From: Microglena sp. YARC | Lineage: Eukaryota; Chlorophyta; Chlorophyceae; Chlamydomonadales; Chlamydomonadaceae | Reading direction: 5' to 3' | Length of the DNA stretch: 64,000 nt | Assembly (NCBI GenBank): GCA_022414725.1 | Contig: CM039462.1 | Location: 96,811,232-96,875,231 of the forward strand | Shown here: in pieces, positions 1 to 11,329 of the stretch | Layout: each line of letters starts with the position of its first letter | How positions within the stretch are numbered: the stretch's first letter is position 1 | Position numbers and translations under genes: made by a program | The notes under the pieces: model-generated | Databases searched by the model: none | Told to the model about the DNA's origin: nothing | Seen by the model: the letters and a program-made list of their open reading frames with translations, nothing else

Positions 1-62
1 AACTGGGCCAGTCACACCCGCACTGGACACCTGCAAGCTGGCAGTCAAGCTGGGCAGCCAAA
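1..62. repeat. End of a GC-rich minisatellite (also at 48,300-48,700)
   Basis: The first bases match the tail of the minisatellite at 48,300-48,700, whose units carry a 'ccagtcacacccgcactgg' core. The window therefore starts inside, or at the edge of, that array. Confidence 0.7.
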
Positions 63-1590
63 CTGCTTGAGTTTTCTTTTAAGTTGTGAAAGGATTTTCT
101 AGTTGTTTCCAGTTGTGGAAGGAGTTTTAGTTATGAAAGGGGTTTTATTGTTTTTAGTTGTGAAAGGGAGTTTTAGTTGTGAAAGGAATTTTTTTAGTTT
201 TGAAGAATTTTCACCCAGGAGATGGGTCTCCCCTACAACAAACCAGCAACACCATATTGATGCGTTTAGCAGAGCTGGTTTGGGGCCACTGTTGTTCTGT
301 TTCGGCTACGAGCAGCAGCAGCTTCCAGGCATCTTCCAGGGCCTGCGCCTACTTTAGTCAAAGCCCCAAAATGTCAGCAGGTGGCGTTCAGGCTTGCTAA
401 TCTAGGGGCGGGCGAGTGGGCGAGTGTGCAGCTGTCAGGAATCCGATGTGATAGGAATACGTATGCGCTAATTTTGATTAAATTATATCCGATACGAATT
501 CATGAAAATAAAAACAATTAAGTGCATTCAAATCATGTTGATTAAATTAAATTGAATGGGATAAAATCGAATTAAATAACATAACATTAAATAAATAAAA
601 TGGAAATGAATAAAAAAGAAATTACAATCCAGTGAATTCAGAATTCATTTCATTTCATTCGGGACGCGCCTCCAGGCGCCCTTCATACGATGTGATAGGA
701 AAGTGCGCTAAGTTGGACAGCCAGCTGAATCAGTCGGTTGGTCAGACGGACGGACAATGGGTAACCCTGGGGGCTCCCGCCCAGGGGGGCTCCGCCAAAA
801 AAGTGAAGGCCGGGGGGGCTGTGATCTTGAGGCAGTACCAATCCGAGCAATGTATTCTGCAGACTATTAGATGCCAAATTGCCGGCGCTTAGAAAGTGTA
901 ACAATTATTTGTCCCTAGTGAATCTTGCATTCACGTTTCATCAGGAGCATGTGACGGATTGCCTGGGCATGTACAATTGTACAGGGCAGTTCAACACGTA
1001 CGTGTCCGCCTGTCAAGTGTCAACACCACACACTCCAGAGGGGTGCGTGCGTGTTTTCACGCACACTTTCTCTAGGAGATACGTGTACAAGTGTGAACAC
1101 AAACATTTTGTACAGTTTTCTTCGTATTTTGACTGGGATGTACGTGTTTTTCCCTGGTTTTCACAGGTGTTCACCAGTTGAAATGCAAAAGGATTGGGGC
1201 ATGTTATTTTAAAATCGGGCTGCCATGTGCTAAGGTGTAATATTGGGGAAGGTACAAACCGTTAAACAATCGGGCGCCCGTTGCCCAGTGTAACATTTGG
1301 GAAGGCCAAATGGTACACCTTTTAATACCTGGTTACCTTATTGGCCAACCCGGATTCCAGAATCGGGCTGTACGTATCTCCATACATTTTGGCCACAAAG
1401 AAACTATCGCATCAGCATCAGCAGCTCTAGAGCCCAAACATGTTAATGGCTCAAAAGTGGGCCCCTAGGTGAGTAGGTAGGCCCTAGGTGGCGAAAATAA
1501 TTTGCACAGTGAATCCAAGGAACACTTGCACCCTGATATAAGAAGCTAAAACAGTGGTACAGTATAACTATACTAGATAAACCTATTAAA
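63..1590. repeat. Intergenic stretch of decayed dispersed repeats, no gene seen
   Basis: No convincing exon is visible on either strand. The stretch holds short repeats of 'agttgtgaaaggagtttt' (65-200), a motif 'gggtctccc...accagcaacacc' shared with 5,105 and 46,195, and an AT-rich block (460-650). It also holds a block (about 650-810) with a 'gggggctcccgccc' motif, related to 40,640-40,825 and 46,640-46,865. The whole stretch recurs in the third copy from 48,643. Confidence 0.6.
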
Positions 1591-1670
1591 TATACCCTAA
1601 ATACCGGTACCACTAAGAATAAAATAATAATACCAAACCCCTCGATCCACTATCCTGTAGAAGCTGATAT

Positions 1671-1886
1671 TTTGGGCAGAGATCGGGGTACGCATGGAGG
1701 TTTTATGGTCCGCCGTTGCCTCTGCCCTATGACGAGGAAGTCTACCACAAGCTGGGTATGCTGGTCTGGGCAGAGATATTTGGGCAGAGATCGGGTACGC
1801 ATCGGGTCGGGTTTGATGGTCCACCGTTGACTCTGCCCTATGACGAGGAAGTCTACCACAAGCTGGGTATTCCTGTGGCCTAGCGG
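1671..1886. repeat. Two-unit tandem repeat, period 108
   Basis: The motif 'tttgggcagagatcgg' and the following sequence occur twice, at 1,671 and 1,779. It lies just upstream of the copia remnant and recurs in the third copy near 50,310-50,510. Confidence 0.7.
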
Positions 1887-1891
1887 CAGGC

Positions 1892-2480
1892 AACCTGGGA
1901 CTTGGAGGGACCAGGTACCGGTATGCATTATGCCGACTCAGTGTCCGACGTATATCGGACAATAACACGAGCTGGGTATTCCTCAACCCAGGTGGAGCAA
2001 TCTCATGGGCATCCAAGATACAAGCATCTGCCACAGCTCTCTCCACGACCGAGGCAGAATTCATAGTAGCCGACTAGCCACCTCTGCACCCAAGAAGCAA
2101 AGCAATGTGGTTAAGGAAGCTCCAGTACTGAGCCACAGGCTCCATGCATGCCCCCTGCTATCACCATCAATGGTGAGTTGGTGACAACCAGTCTGCACTA
2201 GCTGCATGGAACCAAGAGAAGTTCGCCTCACGCCTGACACATGGAGACCAGGTTCTACTTCCTCAAGGAACAGTCCAAGAAACAGGGTATCAGGCTCAAC
2301 TGGGTCCCCACTGCTGCCAACATGTCTGACATGCTCACCAAGGCTCTTCCCAGGTCCAAATTCTGTGATTTCAGACAACAGATCGGCTGCCTATCTAGGA
2401 AAGGCATACAGATACTGATCAGCTCTTTGATTTGGCCTTTGAAATCCCTAATCATGGGGGGGAATAGTTTGCTGACCTCC
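1892..2480 (+). mobile_element. Decayed Ty1/copia retrotransposon fragment, RNase H end of pol
   Basis: Three stretches, in different frames, match the conserved C-terminal RNase H region of Ty1/copia polyproteins. At 1,892-2,077 the frame reads ...NPGGAISWASKIQASATALS and then TTEAEF before a stop, equivalent to the 'GGAISWSSKKQ..VALSTTEAEY' block. At 2,180 it reads GDNQSALA, the active-site aspartate motif. From 2,241 it reads RFYFLKEQ...LNWVPTAANMSDMLTKALP, the family's C-terminal signature. A purine run at 2,456-2,465 could be the polypurine tract. Frame changes and stops show it is dead. There is no integrase, reverse transcriptase or clear LTR nearby. A second copy lies at 50,530-51,115. 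Confidence 0.8.
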
Positions 2481-2841
2481 TGTATCTGTCTCCCACTCCT
2501 GCTGGACTTACTGAGTTTACACCTGTACCTTCCTGCCAGCCCCTGCCCAACCTGATCAGTATTTTCAAGCATTTTATAATTAAGTCTGCACCTTCCTGGC
2601 AGCTCCAGCACTAAGAAATAGTGGCTGCTGAGTGCTGACCTCCTGTATCTGATTTTTCAATCTCCTATCTTCATAGATTTAACATGATAATTGATCGATT
2701 GCTTTCTTCATTAATTCTATGTCTGTCTACTCCCCCTCCTCTTCATGAGTATTCTTACCGTTTCACTTCTGTGACAGTACTACTTCATATTACTATATCC
2801 GCACTAGTATTTCTTATTCTCCCTCAAGAAGTTTGAACTCT

Positions 2842-3601
2842 CACTATGGAAACGGTGTTGGACGTTAAAGGGAGTTAAAACAGATTAACTATGCACGTTA
2901 TTGACACAGAGTTAACGGACGACATTTGACGTTATATTAACGTTGATTAACGTGTGGACAAGTTAAGTTAAGTTAAGTCACTTACGCAAGTTAACGTAAC
3001 ACACGTTAAGTTGAGTTAAGTCAAGTTAACTTAAGTTACGCTAACTTACTTAAGTTAACTTCAGAGACATGGGAACGTAGTGAAATCGTAGATGGACGAG
3101 AGGCACCGATTTGTTACATTTTTGTTGATTCATACGGTATTGCATACATTTTATATTACCGTCCATGCTAACAGGCTCCAGCTGTTAATCAAGCTAACCA
3201 TCAATGTAATCAAGCTCACCATCAATGTAACAATCAAGCTAACCATCAATGTAACCATCAATATTGCCCCCCCCGCCCCACGTGGGTGCACCCCTCACCC
3301 CCACCCCACACATACATGTGTACACACACTGTCCACCCCCACCCCCACTGTCCAGGTCAACCACTATCACCCCCACCCCGCCCACACACCCACCCACACA
3401 TAAGCTGTCTACCATCACCACTATTGTCTAGGCCAACCACTGCCCTCCCCCCCCCCCACCCACACATACATGTGTACACACACTGTCCACCCCCACCCCA
3501 CTGTCCTGGTCAACCACTATCACCCCACCCCGCCCACCCACACACCCACACATAAGCAGTCTACCATTACACCATCGTCCAGGCCAACCACTGCCCCCCC
3601 C

Positions 3602-3632
<31 letters not shown>

Positions 3633-4494
3633 ATTCTCTCGTACTTCCTGAAACGCTCCCCGGTATCCTTGCTTTCTTTCTTTCGAGTCAACAGGCAGAC
3701 GAGCATTTATAAGTTGCGGTAGCCGCTCTTGCGAGCGAGCTCCAGGGTAAGCAGTGATGCTTGCAGTACACGCAAGTGCGTTTTTGTGAGTTGAAGCAGC
3801 GCTAGACAGCATGCGCCGGGAAATGCTACCTATGGGCGCTGCGCTCCAGCAACTAACTAATTGAGTTAAGTGCACAATGGGCGGGAGGAGACTAGAAAAA
3901 CCTAAGTTTACTGCGCCCTACCTGCGGCCTACACAAACGGCACACATGCACCATATGGTGAAAGCGAGCTCCATGGGTAAGCATTCCATATAGCTCCCTG
4001 CTTGGCTGCTCGCTGATGCTGATGCCCCGCGAATTTTGATTTAGCGGATTTGTGTGTCGAAGCAGCGATTTACAGCATGCGCGGGAAGATAAGTCGGGAT
4101 GAGCCGGGATGAAGTCTGTCGTCTGCCTGCGCGGGATGATAAGTCGGGATGAGCCGGGGTGAAGTCTGTCGTCTGCCTGCGATTCTGACGGGGAAATCCT
4201 AGGCTGGCAGTTGCTTTCCCTTGTGACCCTGCATAGGAATGTCGCGTTATGGCATATCGCGATGCAAGACGCAACATAAAGTAAGATAACTGTTTTTGAC
4301 CTGTGTTAACTTGTGTTTACGCTTATCTAGGGGTGGGGTCGAGGAGTTTGACCCTTTTGAGGTGTCGTGGAGGGAGAATAACGTTTGATAATTTAAGCTA
4401 ACTTGGTTTAACCTGCTTAACTTGTATTTAACTCGCTTTAATGTCATATAACGTCGTTTAATGTCGTTTAACGTCCAAACCTGTTTCCATAGTG
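2842..4494. mobile_element. Non-autonomous CACTA (EnSpm)-type DNA transposon
   Basis: The element begins CACTATGGAAAC and ends with the inverted form GTTTCCATAGTG. The termini continue as imperfect inverted repeats (TTGGACGTTAAA). It is flanked by a 3-bp direct repeat TCT (2,839-2,841 and 4,495-4,497), which fits CACTA-family termini and target-site duplication length. Both subterminal regions are rich in GTTAA/TTAAC and AAGTTAAGT motifs, as expected for transposase-binding arrays. No transposase is encoded in the 1,653 bp. The interior has C-rich/CA-rich tandem units (3,260-3,610), a (CT)n run at 3,613-3,632 and short direct repeats at 4,080-4,180. Only its right part occurs in the duplicate at 20,373-21,337; the third copy has all of it, corrupted (51,487-53,242). 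Confidence 0.85.
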
Positions 4495-5601
4495 TCTTCT
4501 AATTCCCGGAATTATTCTGTATGAAGAATACCAAGAATTGGGGGGGATATTATAGTTCGGCTTTTACGCCGTCTCATAGAGTGACATAGAGCACGCATGT
4601 CTCAGTTCCAGGCGTGCTCCCTGCAGTGCCGTTGCCAGCTAGGGCATGTGCACGGTCATGTAGTACTCTACTGTCCTGCCGTCACCTCTCTTCATCAATC
4701 CGCTTATGCCCCGATTGACTATCTTGTAAACGCTTCCAGCGATCTATCTCCCGTGTCTCTGCAGTCTCAATACTCCGAACACAACAGCAACGGATGAAGG
4801 ACGCAGCGTCTTGAACAACCCTGTCCGCTCCTTGTTAACTTTTGCAGGTTTATATACATTGATACATAGAGTTAATGTTGGTAATACTGCCCATCTGATT
4901 TCGAGGATTTGTTGGAAGATATTGTGGTGCTGGCTTGTTTTTGGTCAACAATTGCCTGCCGATGAATCAATTTTAGGATGACAATTAATGTAAAAATATT
5001 GGAAGGATGCGACAGAAGAGCCTATACTGCTACACCATACATTCGTGATGCATAGTACCCTCTAGAATACTCATTTATATGGAATTGATTTCACCCCAAG
5101 AGGTGGGTCTCCCAACACCTACCAGAGCACTGAGAATGTATAATGTAATGTTACAGAGTACCATATATCATTGTGACCACGTGTCAAGTGCGACAGTAAA
5201 TAACTAAGCTGATAACCCACTGAAGTCGTAGCAACTCCCTCCAAATTTCCATTACTAGACATATAGAGCTGCTGCAGGGCTCTGGGGAAGGGGGTAATGG
5301 ACCGATATGGTAAGGGAACCGTCCATTTATCAGCCCTACATGAATCTGAACATATTTGGTGGTTTGCCCCAGTGCAAGCAAACGGGCTGGCCCCCTTAGC
5401 CTTTTTCAAGGCGTACTATTTATTTATGTTTATTCTTTTGTATCCAATCAACTACTACTGTGGCAAGCTTCCTTTAAATCGATGCCCCCTGCAACTTCGA
5501 GAACACACAAGTTCTATCAGACAAACTCATGCAATTGGTATCTGTGTATTGGCAGCAGTGCTTATTCTTCCCATGTTGGTGAGCATTTCTTTGTACCCTT
5601 T
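4495..5601. other. 3' flank of duplicated NFS1, no gene seen
   Basis: No conserved coding segment is visible. A G-run motif 'ttgggggggatattatag' near 4,538 resembles a retroelement polypurine tract, but no LTR pair could be confirmed. The sequence is repeated at 21,338-22,455 and, corrupted, at 53,250-54,420. Confidence 0.5.
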
Positions 5602-5819
5602 CTAGTGCTGAGACCATTGGATAGACTTGATGTCGATACCCTCTTGCACCATCTCCCACAGGGGGCTCATCTCCCGGAGCTTCTCAACGTGAGATGCCGT
5701 CATGTTAATGGCCATGTCAACCTCGGCTTCCGTGGTGAAGCGACCCATGCCATACCTGGGATGGGGATAGTCATTTATGAGATGATCATATCGTTCCATT
5801 ATTTGAACATGCAATTTGA

Positions 5820-5865
5820 TTAGGTGAAGCGACCCAGGTCATACTTGAGATGGGGATAGTCATTT
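5820..5865 (-). repeat. Exon-edge duplicate: start of exon 11' with acceptor
   Basis: On the minus strand the exon start (KYDLGRFT, cf. RYGMGRFT) and the preceding 'gactatccccatc' intron end are repeated about 87 bp upstream of the real exon. The same copy exists at 22,674-22,719. Confidence 0.75.
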
Positions 5866-6149
5866 ATGATGATGATGATTATGATGATGATTATGATGAT
5901 TATGCTTACATTTTCCTGGTGCCCTACTGGAATCCAAATGTGCCCTTGGCTTGACGGAGTCAAGGGGGACTTATGCACAAAGAAGAAAATAAAAATAAAT
6001 AATTCCATGTGCCATTCTGATTATATGATCATGCCGTTCCATTATATGAAAATGTCGTTCCCTTATATGAACATGCCATTTTATTATGTGAACATGGCAT
6101 TTGATTATACGAAAAAATAGAAGTAACAGTAGACTACAGTGGCGCTCTC

Positions 6150-7166
6150 AATTTTTTGTGTGTGTGCGTGTGTTTGGCTACAGTGGTGTTCTCACTTGAT
6201 GGATGTATGTGCTATGTCCCTCTCCACACCCAAGGAACTGGTGTGTGGGTTTGTGTGGTATGTGTATGTGCGGTGGTGGTGTGTGTGGTGGTTTTGGGGG
6301 TGAGTTTGTACCTGCGGCGTGAGTGTGTTGTGTATGTGTGCGTGTGTGTTTGACAACAGTGGTGATCTCACCTGACCGATGTGTGTGCCATGTCCCTCTC
6401 CACACCCAAGGAACTGGTGTGTGTGTTTGCGTGGTTTGTGTTTGTGTGTGGTGGTTTTGTGTGTGTTCGTGTGGTATGTGTGTGAGTTTGTATGTACGGT
6501 GTGTGTGGTGTGTGTGTGCGCGTGTGTGTGACTACAGCGGTGATCTCACCTGATGGATGTTTGCGTCATGTCCCTCTCCACACCCAAGGAACTGGTGTGC
6601 GGGTTTGTGTGGTGGCGGTGGTGTGTGTGGTGGTGATCTCACCTGATGGATGTGTGTGCCGTGTCCCTCTCCACACCCAAGGAACTGGTGAGTGGTTTTG
6701 TGTGGTTTGTGTATGTGAGGTGGTGGTGTGTGTGCTGGTTTTGTGTATGGGTTTGTACATGTGTGAGTGTGGTGTGTGTGTGACTACAGTGGTGATCTCA
6801 CCTGATGGATGTGTGTGCCATGTCCTCCTCCACACCCAAGGAACTGTTTTTTGTGTTTGGTTGTAGTTGTATGTACACTGTGTGGTGTGTTTTTGTGTGT
6901 GTTCGTGTGGTATGTGTGTGTGTGTGGCGGTTTTGTGTGTGAGTTTGTATGTACGGTGTGTGTGGTGTGTGTGTGCGCATGTGTGTGACTACAGTGGTGA
7001 TCCCACCTGATGAATGGATGTGCCATGTCCCTCTCCACACCCAAGGACCTGGTGTGTGGGTTTGTGTGGTGGTGTGTGTGGTGGTTTTTTGTGTGGGTTT
7101 GTACGTGCGGTGTGAGTGTGGTGTGTGTGTGTGCGCGCGTGTGTTTGACTACAGTGATGATCTCAC
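6150..7166. repeat. GT-rich minisatellite built from exon 10' donor edges
   Basis: Six tandem units (near 6,195, 6,366, 6,545, 6,638, 6,798 and 7,004) each contain, on the minus strand, the last 40-45 nt of exon 10' ([12 protein letters not shown]) followed by a GTGAG donor and then GT/CA-rich intron sequence. The real exon 10' is at 7,167. The copy-2 equivalent is 23,005-24,025. Confidence 0.85.
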
Positions 7167-7317
7167 CTGATGGATGCGTGTGCCATGTCCTCCTCCACTC
7201 CCAAGGCACGCAAGACATAGGAGGGCTCCAGGCTGGCACTGGTGCATGCAGATCCACTAGACACGGCAATCTCCTACAAAGGAATTATTCCAAGGGTGTT
7301 GGTGAGGGAATCTTTGT

Positions 7318-8095
7318 CAGTATGTGTGTATGCATGTAAGTATGTATGTACGTATGTATGTATGAATGTGTGTATGTATGTGTGTATGCATGTAAGCATG
7401 TATGTATGTACATTTGTATGAATGTGTGTATGTATGTGTGTATGCATGTAAGCATGTATGTACGTATGTATGTATGCATGTCAGTATGTATGCATATACG
7501 TGTGTATGTATGTATGTTTGTATGTATGTATGTATGTATGTATGTATGTATGTATGTATGTATGAATGTGTGTATGTATGTGTGTATGCATGTAAACATG
7601 TATGTACGTATGTATGTATGCATGTCAGTATGTATGCATATACGTGTGTATGTATGTATGTATGTATGTATGTATGTATGTATGTATGTATGTATGTATG
7701 TATGTATGTTTGTATGTATGTATGTATGTATGTATGTACGTATGAATGTGTGTTTGTATGTGTGTATGCATGTAAGCATGTATGTACGTATGTATGTATG
7801 CATGTCAGTATGTATGCATATACGTGTGTATGTATGTATGTATGTATGTATGTAGGTATGTATGTATGTATGTATGTATGTATGTATGTATGAATGTGTG
7901 TATGTATGTGTGTATGCATGTAAGCATGTATGTACGTATGTATGTATGCATGTCAGTATGTATGCATATACGTGTGTATGTATGTATGTATGTATGTATG
8001 TATGTATGTATGTATGTATGTATGTATGTATGTATGTATGTGTGTATGTATGTGTGTATGCATGTATGTGTGTATGCATGTAAGTATTTATGTAT
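7318..8095. repeat. (TATG)n microsatellite with higher-order units
   Basis: An almost pure ATGT tetranucleotide tract with interspersed 'gcatgtaagcatgtatg' and 'gcatatacgtg' variants that recur about every 140-190 bp. It lies in the intron between exons 10' and 9'. The equivalent in copy 2 is 24,178-24,773, and copy lengths differ. Confidence 0.95.
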
Positions 8096-8204
8096 GTTGT
8101 TTCAGTTCTGGGTTAGGTCAAACAGGCTAGGGGGACTTGCGCAAGCGTGGAGGAGAGGCTAAAACGAAAAAGCACTGATAAATGTTGAAAACAGAAGCAA
8201 TGAC

Positions 8205-8728
8205 ACCTGCCTACCTTGAGGCACATGATGAGTGACTCCCCCTCGCCGTATGTATGTGTATGGCTTTACGGTCCCGGGGTAAACCAAATAGGCCCAAGGG
8301 ACTTGCCCAACCATGACAGAAGGGCTACCACGAAAAATCACTGATGAACGTGGAAAACAAAAAGCAATGACACCTGCCTACCTTGAGGCACATGATGAGT
8401 GACTCCCCCTCACCGTATGTATGTGTATGGCTTTACGGTCCAGGGGCAAACCAAATAGGCTTAAGGGACTTGCCCAACCATGACAGAAGGTATACCACGA
8501 AAAATCACTGATGAACGTGGAAAATAAAAAGCAATGACACCTGCCTACCTTGAGGCACATGATGAGTGACTCCCCCTCACAGTATGTATGTGTATGTTGT
8601 TACATTCCAGGGGTTAACCAAATAGGTGAAAGGGACTTGCCCAACCATGACAGGAGGGGCAATCACGAATTATCGCTGATGAACGCTGGGATGAACGTCG
8701 AAAATAAAAAGCAAGGAGACCTGCGTAC
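8205..8728. repeat. About 170-bp tandem repeat containing exon 9' donor edges
   Basis: Three units (near 8,213, 8,382 and 8,550) precede the real exon 9' at 8,729. On the minus strand each carries the exon end ([11 protein letters not shown]) followed by the GTAGGCAG donor. The copy-2 equivalents are at 24,886, 25,056 and 25,225. Confidence 0.85.
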
Positions 8729-8907
8729 CTTGAGGCCATGATGAGTGACTCTCCCTCGACGTATGCAAAGGACATGTTGAGGTTGCCAGGGTAGCGGTGG
8801 TCCAAGCCCTCAGGGCCATTCAGCTTCAGGTCGGGGAGGCGGGATTGCAGGCCCTCCCTTAGACGAGCCTCCAGTTTTTTTTATGTGGGCGGTATCCTTT
8901 CCATATC

Positions 8908-9063
8908 CTGGAGGTGGGGGTGGGGTGGTGGGGTTAGAGAAGATGGGATATTCGATCCCTCTCCAGATCCTGGTGGTGGTGGGGGGGGTGGGGTGGGGGG
9001 GGTAAGAGACAAATGGGATATTCGATCCCTTTCCATATCCTGGTGGTGGTAGTGGTGGTGGTG

Positions 9064-9094
<31 letters not shown>

Positions 9095-9480
9095 TTGAAA
9101 TGGTGGGGGTGGTTAGGGACCATGGGATGTTTTAGCCCTTTCCATATCCTGGTGGTGGTGGGGGTGAAATGGTGGGAGTGGGGGTGGTTTGAGACCATGG
9201 GATATTTCGATCCCTCTCCATATCCTGGTGGTGGTGGGGTGGGTGGGGTGGGGGGGGTGAAATGGTGGGGGTGGTTAGGGACCATGGGATGTTTTAGCCC
9301 TTCCCATATCCTGGTGGTGGGGGGGGTGAAAATGGTGGGAGTGGCGGTGGTTTGAGACCATGCGATGTTTGATCCCTTTCCATGTCTTGGTGGTGGTGGG
9401 GGGGTGTCTGTGTGTGTGGGGGGGTGAAATGGTGGTGGTGGGGTGGGGGGGATAGGTGGGGGTGGTTAGGGACCATGGGA
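8908..9480. repeat. GGTGG-rich minisatellite containing exon 9' acceptor edges
   Basis: Units of 70-90 bp each contain, on the minus strand, a CCACCACCAG acceptor followed by the first 13-17 nt of exon 9 (codons for DMERD). At least six copies lie upstream of the true acceptor at 8,907/8,908. The copy-2 equivalent is 25,584-26,165. Confidence 0.8.
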
Positions 9481-10240
9481 TTCTTTAGCCCACAGTGGTC
9501 GAAGGGAGTACAACCTCAGTCCCAACTCACCATACCCCTATGGCAGCCAGCACCTGTTTAGGTTGTTGAACACCAGTTCAGGGAGTTACACACTTGTTCG
9601 ACATCGACGTGTTTAACCTTTAATGTACATGAACAAGTGTTCAACACCCTGAACACCTGTTTAACAACCTGGACAGGGTGCAGGCTGCTGTAGGGTACCC
9701 CCCCCCCAATTACATTTCCTTGTAAAAGGCAGGCCAGTGTTGACCCAAGACCAGACCACACCACCAGAGTTTGTCTGGCCGCTAAGCGATTGCTACCTGG
9801 GACCCTGTTTTAGCCCCACCTTCCGCTACCACGAGACTCGAATCTCGGCCCCGCTCCCGTACCCCCTGGGCCAGACCTTTAGGCCGCCTAGCCAAATCAC
9901 TACCATGAGCTCAACCTGGAAAGACACTAAATCCCTCATCGCTATTAGAAGACCCCTAGTCTGAAAAGGAAACAAAACTAAGCACACCACAACTTCCACG
10001 GGGGGTCCTTCAACAATCCTCTCACAATCAACAGAATATATTTAGAGATAAAGGAAACACATACTTTAATTTATAAGTCTAGTCATTGCTCCTCTGATTA
10101 CTAGTCCAACAGCGTTCATTAAGCCCCGCCCAATAGTCCCTTCAGCCTTTTGGCACCCCCCTACAACTCCCTGGCCTATTTGGCTTACCCCTGGACTGTA
10201 ACACAACATGCATCCATGTAACAATATCTCACCTCACCTC
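9481..10240. other. Intron-derived sequence with an imperfect inverted repeat
   Basis: No exon is visible. Segments at about 9,555-9,615 and 9,618-9,682 form an imperfect inverted repeat (GTTGTTGAACACC... against its complement). Repeated in copy 2 at 26,166-26,930. Confidence 0.5.
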
Positions 10241-10244
10241 TTCG

Positions 10245-11204
10245 TCCCACTAGAAGACCCCCCCCCCCCCCCCCCACCCCACACACACACCACCCTCACC
10301 CCAACCCAACATCTAACCTTCTGAGCGACCTCACAAGCCTTGCCTAGTGCAACTGTAAGGTGGGTGGGACCCCCCCCCACACACACACACACACCAATGC
10401 CCCGCCCCCATATCTCACCTCACCTCTACATCCCACTACTAGACCCCCCCCCTCCCCGCCCACCCACACCCCACACCCTCACCACCATAATCCTGCACCA
10501 ATATCTCACCTCACCCCAACCCCAAAACCCACCTCACAAGCCTTGCCTAGTGCAACTGCAAGGTGGGTGGGGACTGTTCCACTTCCCCCCCCCCCCCCCC
10601 ACACACACACACACATCACACACACACACCACCCTCGCCCCAACCCAACAACTAACCTTTTGAGCAACCTCACAAGCTTTGCCTAGTGCAACTGCAAGGT
10701 GTGTGGGGACTGTTCCACTTCGCAATCCACGCTCTTGACCTCCATTCTACATCCAAGACAACCTCCCCTCCCCCCCCCCCCCCCCCCTACCGACCAAATA
10801 CCGCAAGCGCACTTCCTGCCCCCCCCCACACACACACACACCAAAACCCTGCCCCAATATCTCACCTCACCTCTACGTTCCACTAGAAGACCCAATACAA
10901 CCTCCTCCCACCCACCCTCTCCCCAACCGACAGCCCACCTCCTGAGCGACCTCACAAGCCTTATCTAGAACAACTGCAAGGTGGGTGCCCCCCCCCAAAC
11001 ACACACACAGACACACACCACCCCGCCCCAACCCAACAACTAACCTTTCTGAGCGACCTCACAAGCCTTGCCCAGTGCAACTGCAAGATGGGTAGGGACT
11101 GTTCCACTTCGCAATCCACGCTCTTGACCTCCATTCTACATCCCAAGACAACTCCTCCCCCCCACCCCACCCCTCTGACGGTCACCCTAAACCCAATAAC
11201 CCAC
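10245..11204. repeat. C/CA-rich minisatellite containing exon 8' copies
   Basis: About six units repeat the 3' part of exon 8 (minus strand: [20 protein letters not shown]) with different 3' junctions, several being good donors (AAG|GTTAGT, GAG|GTGGGC). They are separated by long C runs and CACA tracts. The copy-2 equivalent is 26,940-27,907. Confidence 0.85.
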
Positions 11205-11329
11205 CGTCTGAGCGACCTCACAAGCCTTGCCTAGTGCAACTGCAAGGTGTGTGGGGGACTGTTCCACTTCGCAGTCCACGCTCTTGACCCCCACCAGAGA
11301 AGATGGGGTCCAGTCGGACACGAGGACGC

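Larger units (their letters stand above)
5602..11329 (-). pseudogene. Partial NFS1 duplicate (exons 8-11 only), frameshifted
   Basis: Exons equivalent to NFS1 8-11 occur at 11,205-11,329, 8,729-8,907, 7,167-7,273 and 5,602-5,755. Exon 8' is 125 nt instead of 124, with an extra base in a G run near 11,251, so its frame is broken. Exon 9' is 179 nt instead of 180 and carries three homopolymer indels relative to the functional exon: one in the GGC codon near 8,735, one in a T run near 8,880, one in a C run near 8,896. Exon 10' is intact but reads HASIR where copy 2 has HTSIR. Exon 11' is intact. No exons 1-7 lie upstream; instead there is a 280-bp satellite and another gene. It therefore cannot make a whole desulfurase. 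The frameshifts are all in homopolymers, so sequencing error cannot be excluded for them, but the missing 5' half is clear. Confidence 0.85.

Noticed and set aside
2460..2660. Copia LTR
   Set aside because: A short word 'tgctgacctcctgtatctg' occurs twice (2,470 and 2,634) after a purine run, but no paired LTR with TG...CA ends and target duplication could be shown.
7285..8079. 264-codon open frame (Tyr-Ile-His-Thr repeats) on the minus strand and its sister frames
   Set aside because: It is the translation of a (TATG)n microsatellite; all frames are open because the repeat lacks stops. No start context, splice sites or conservation.
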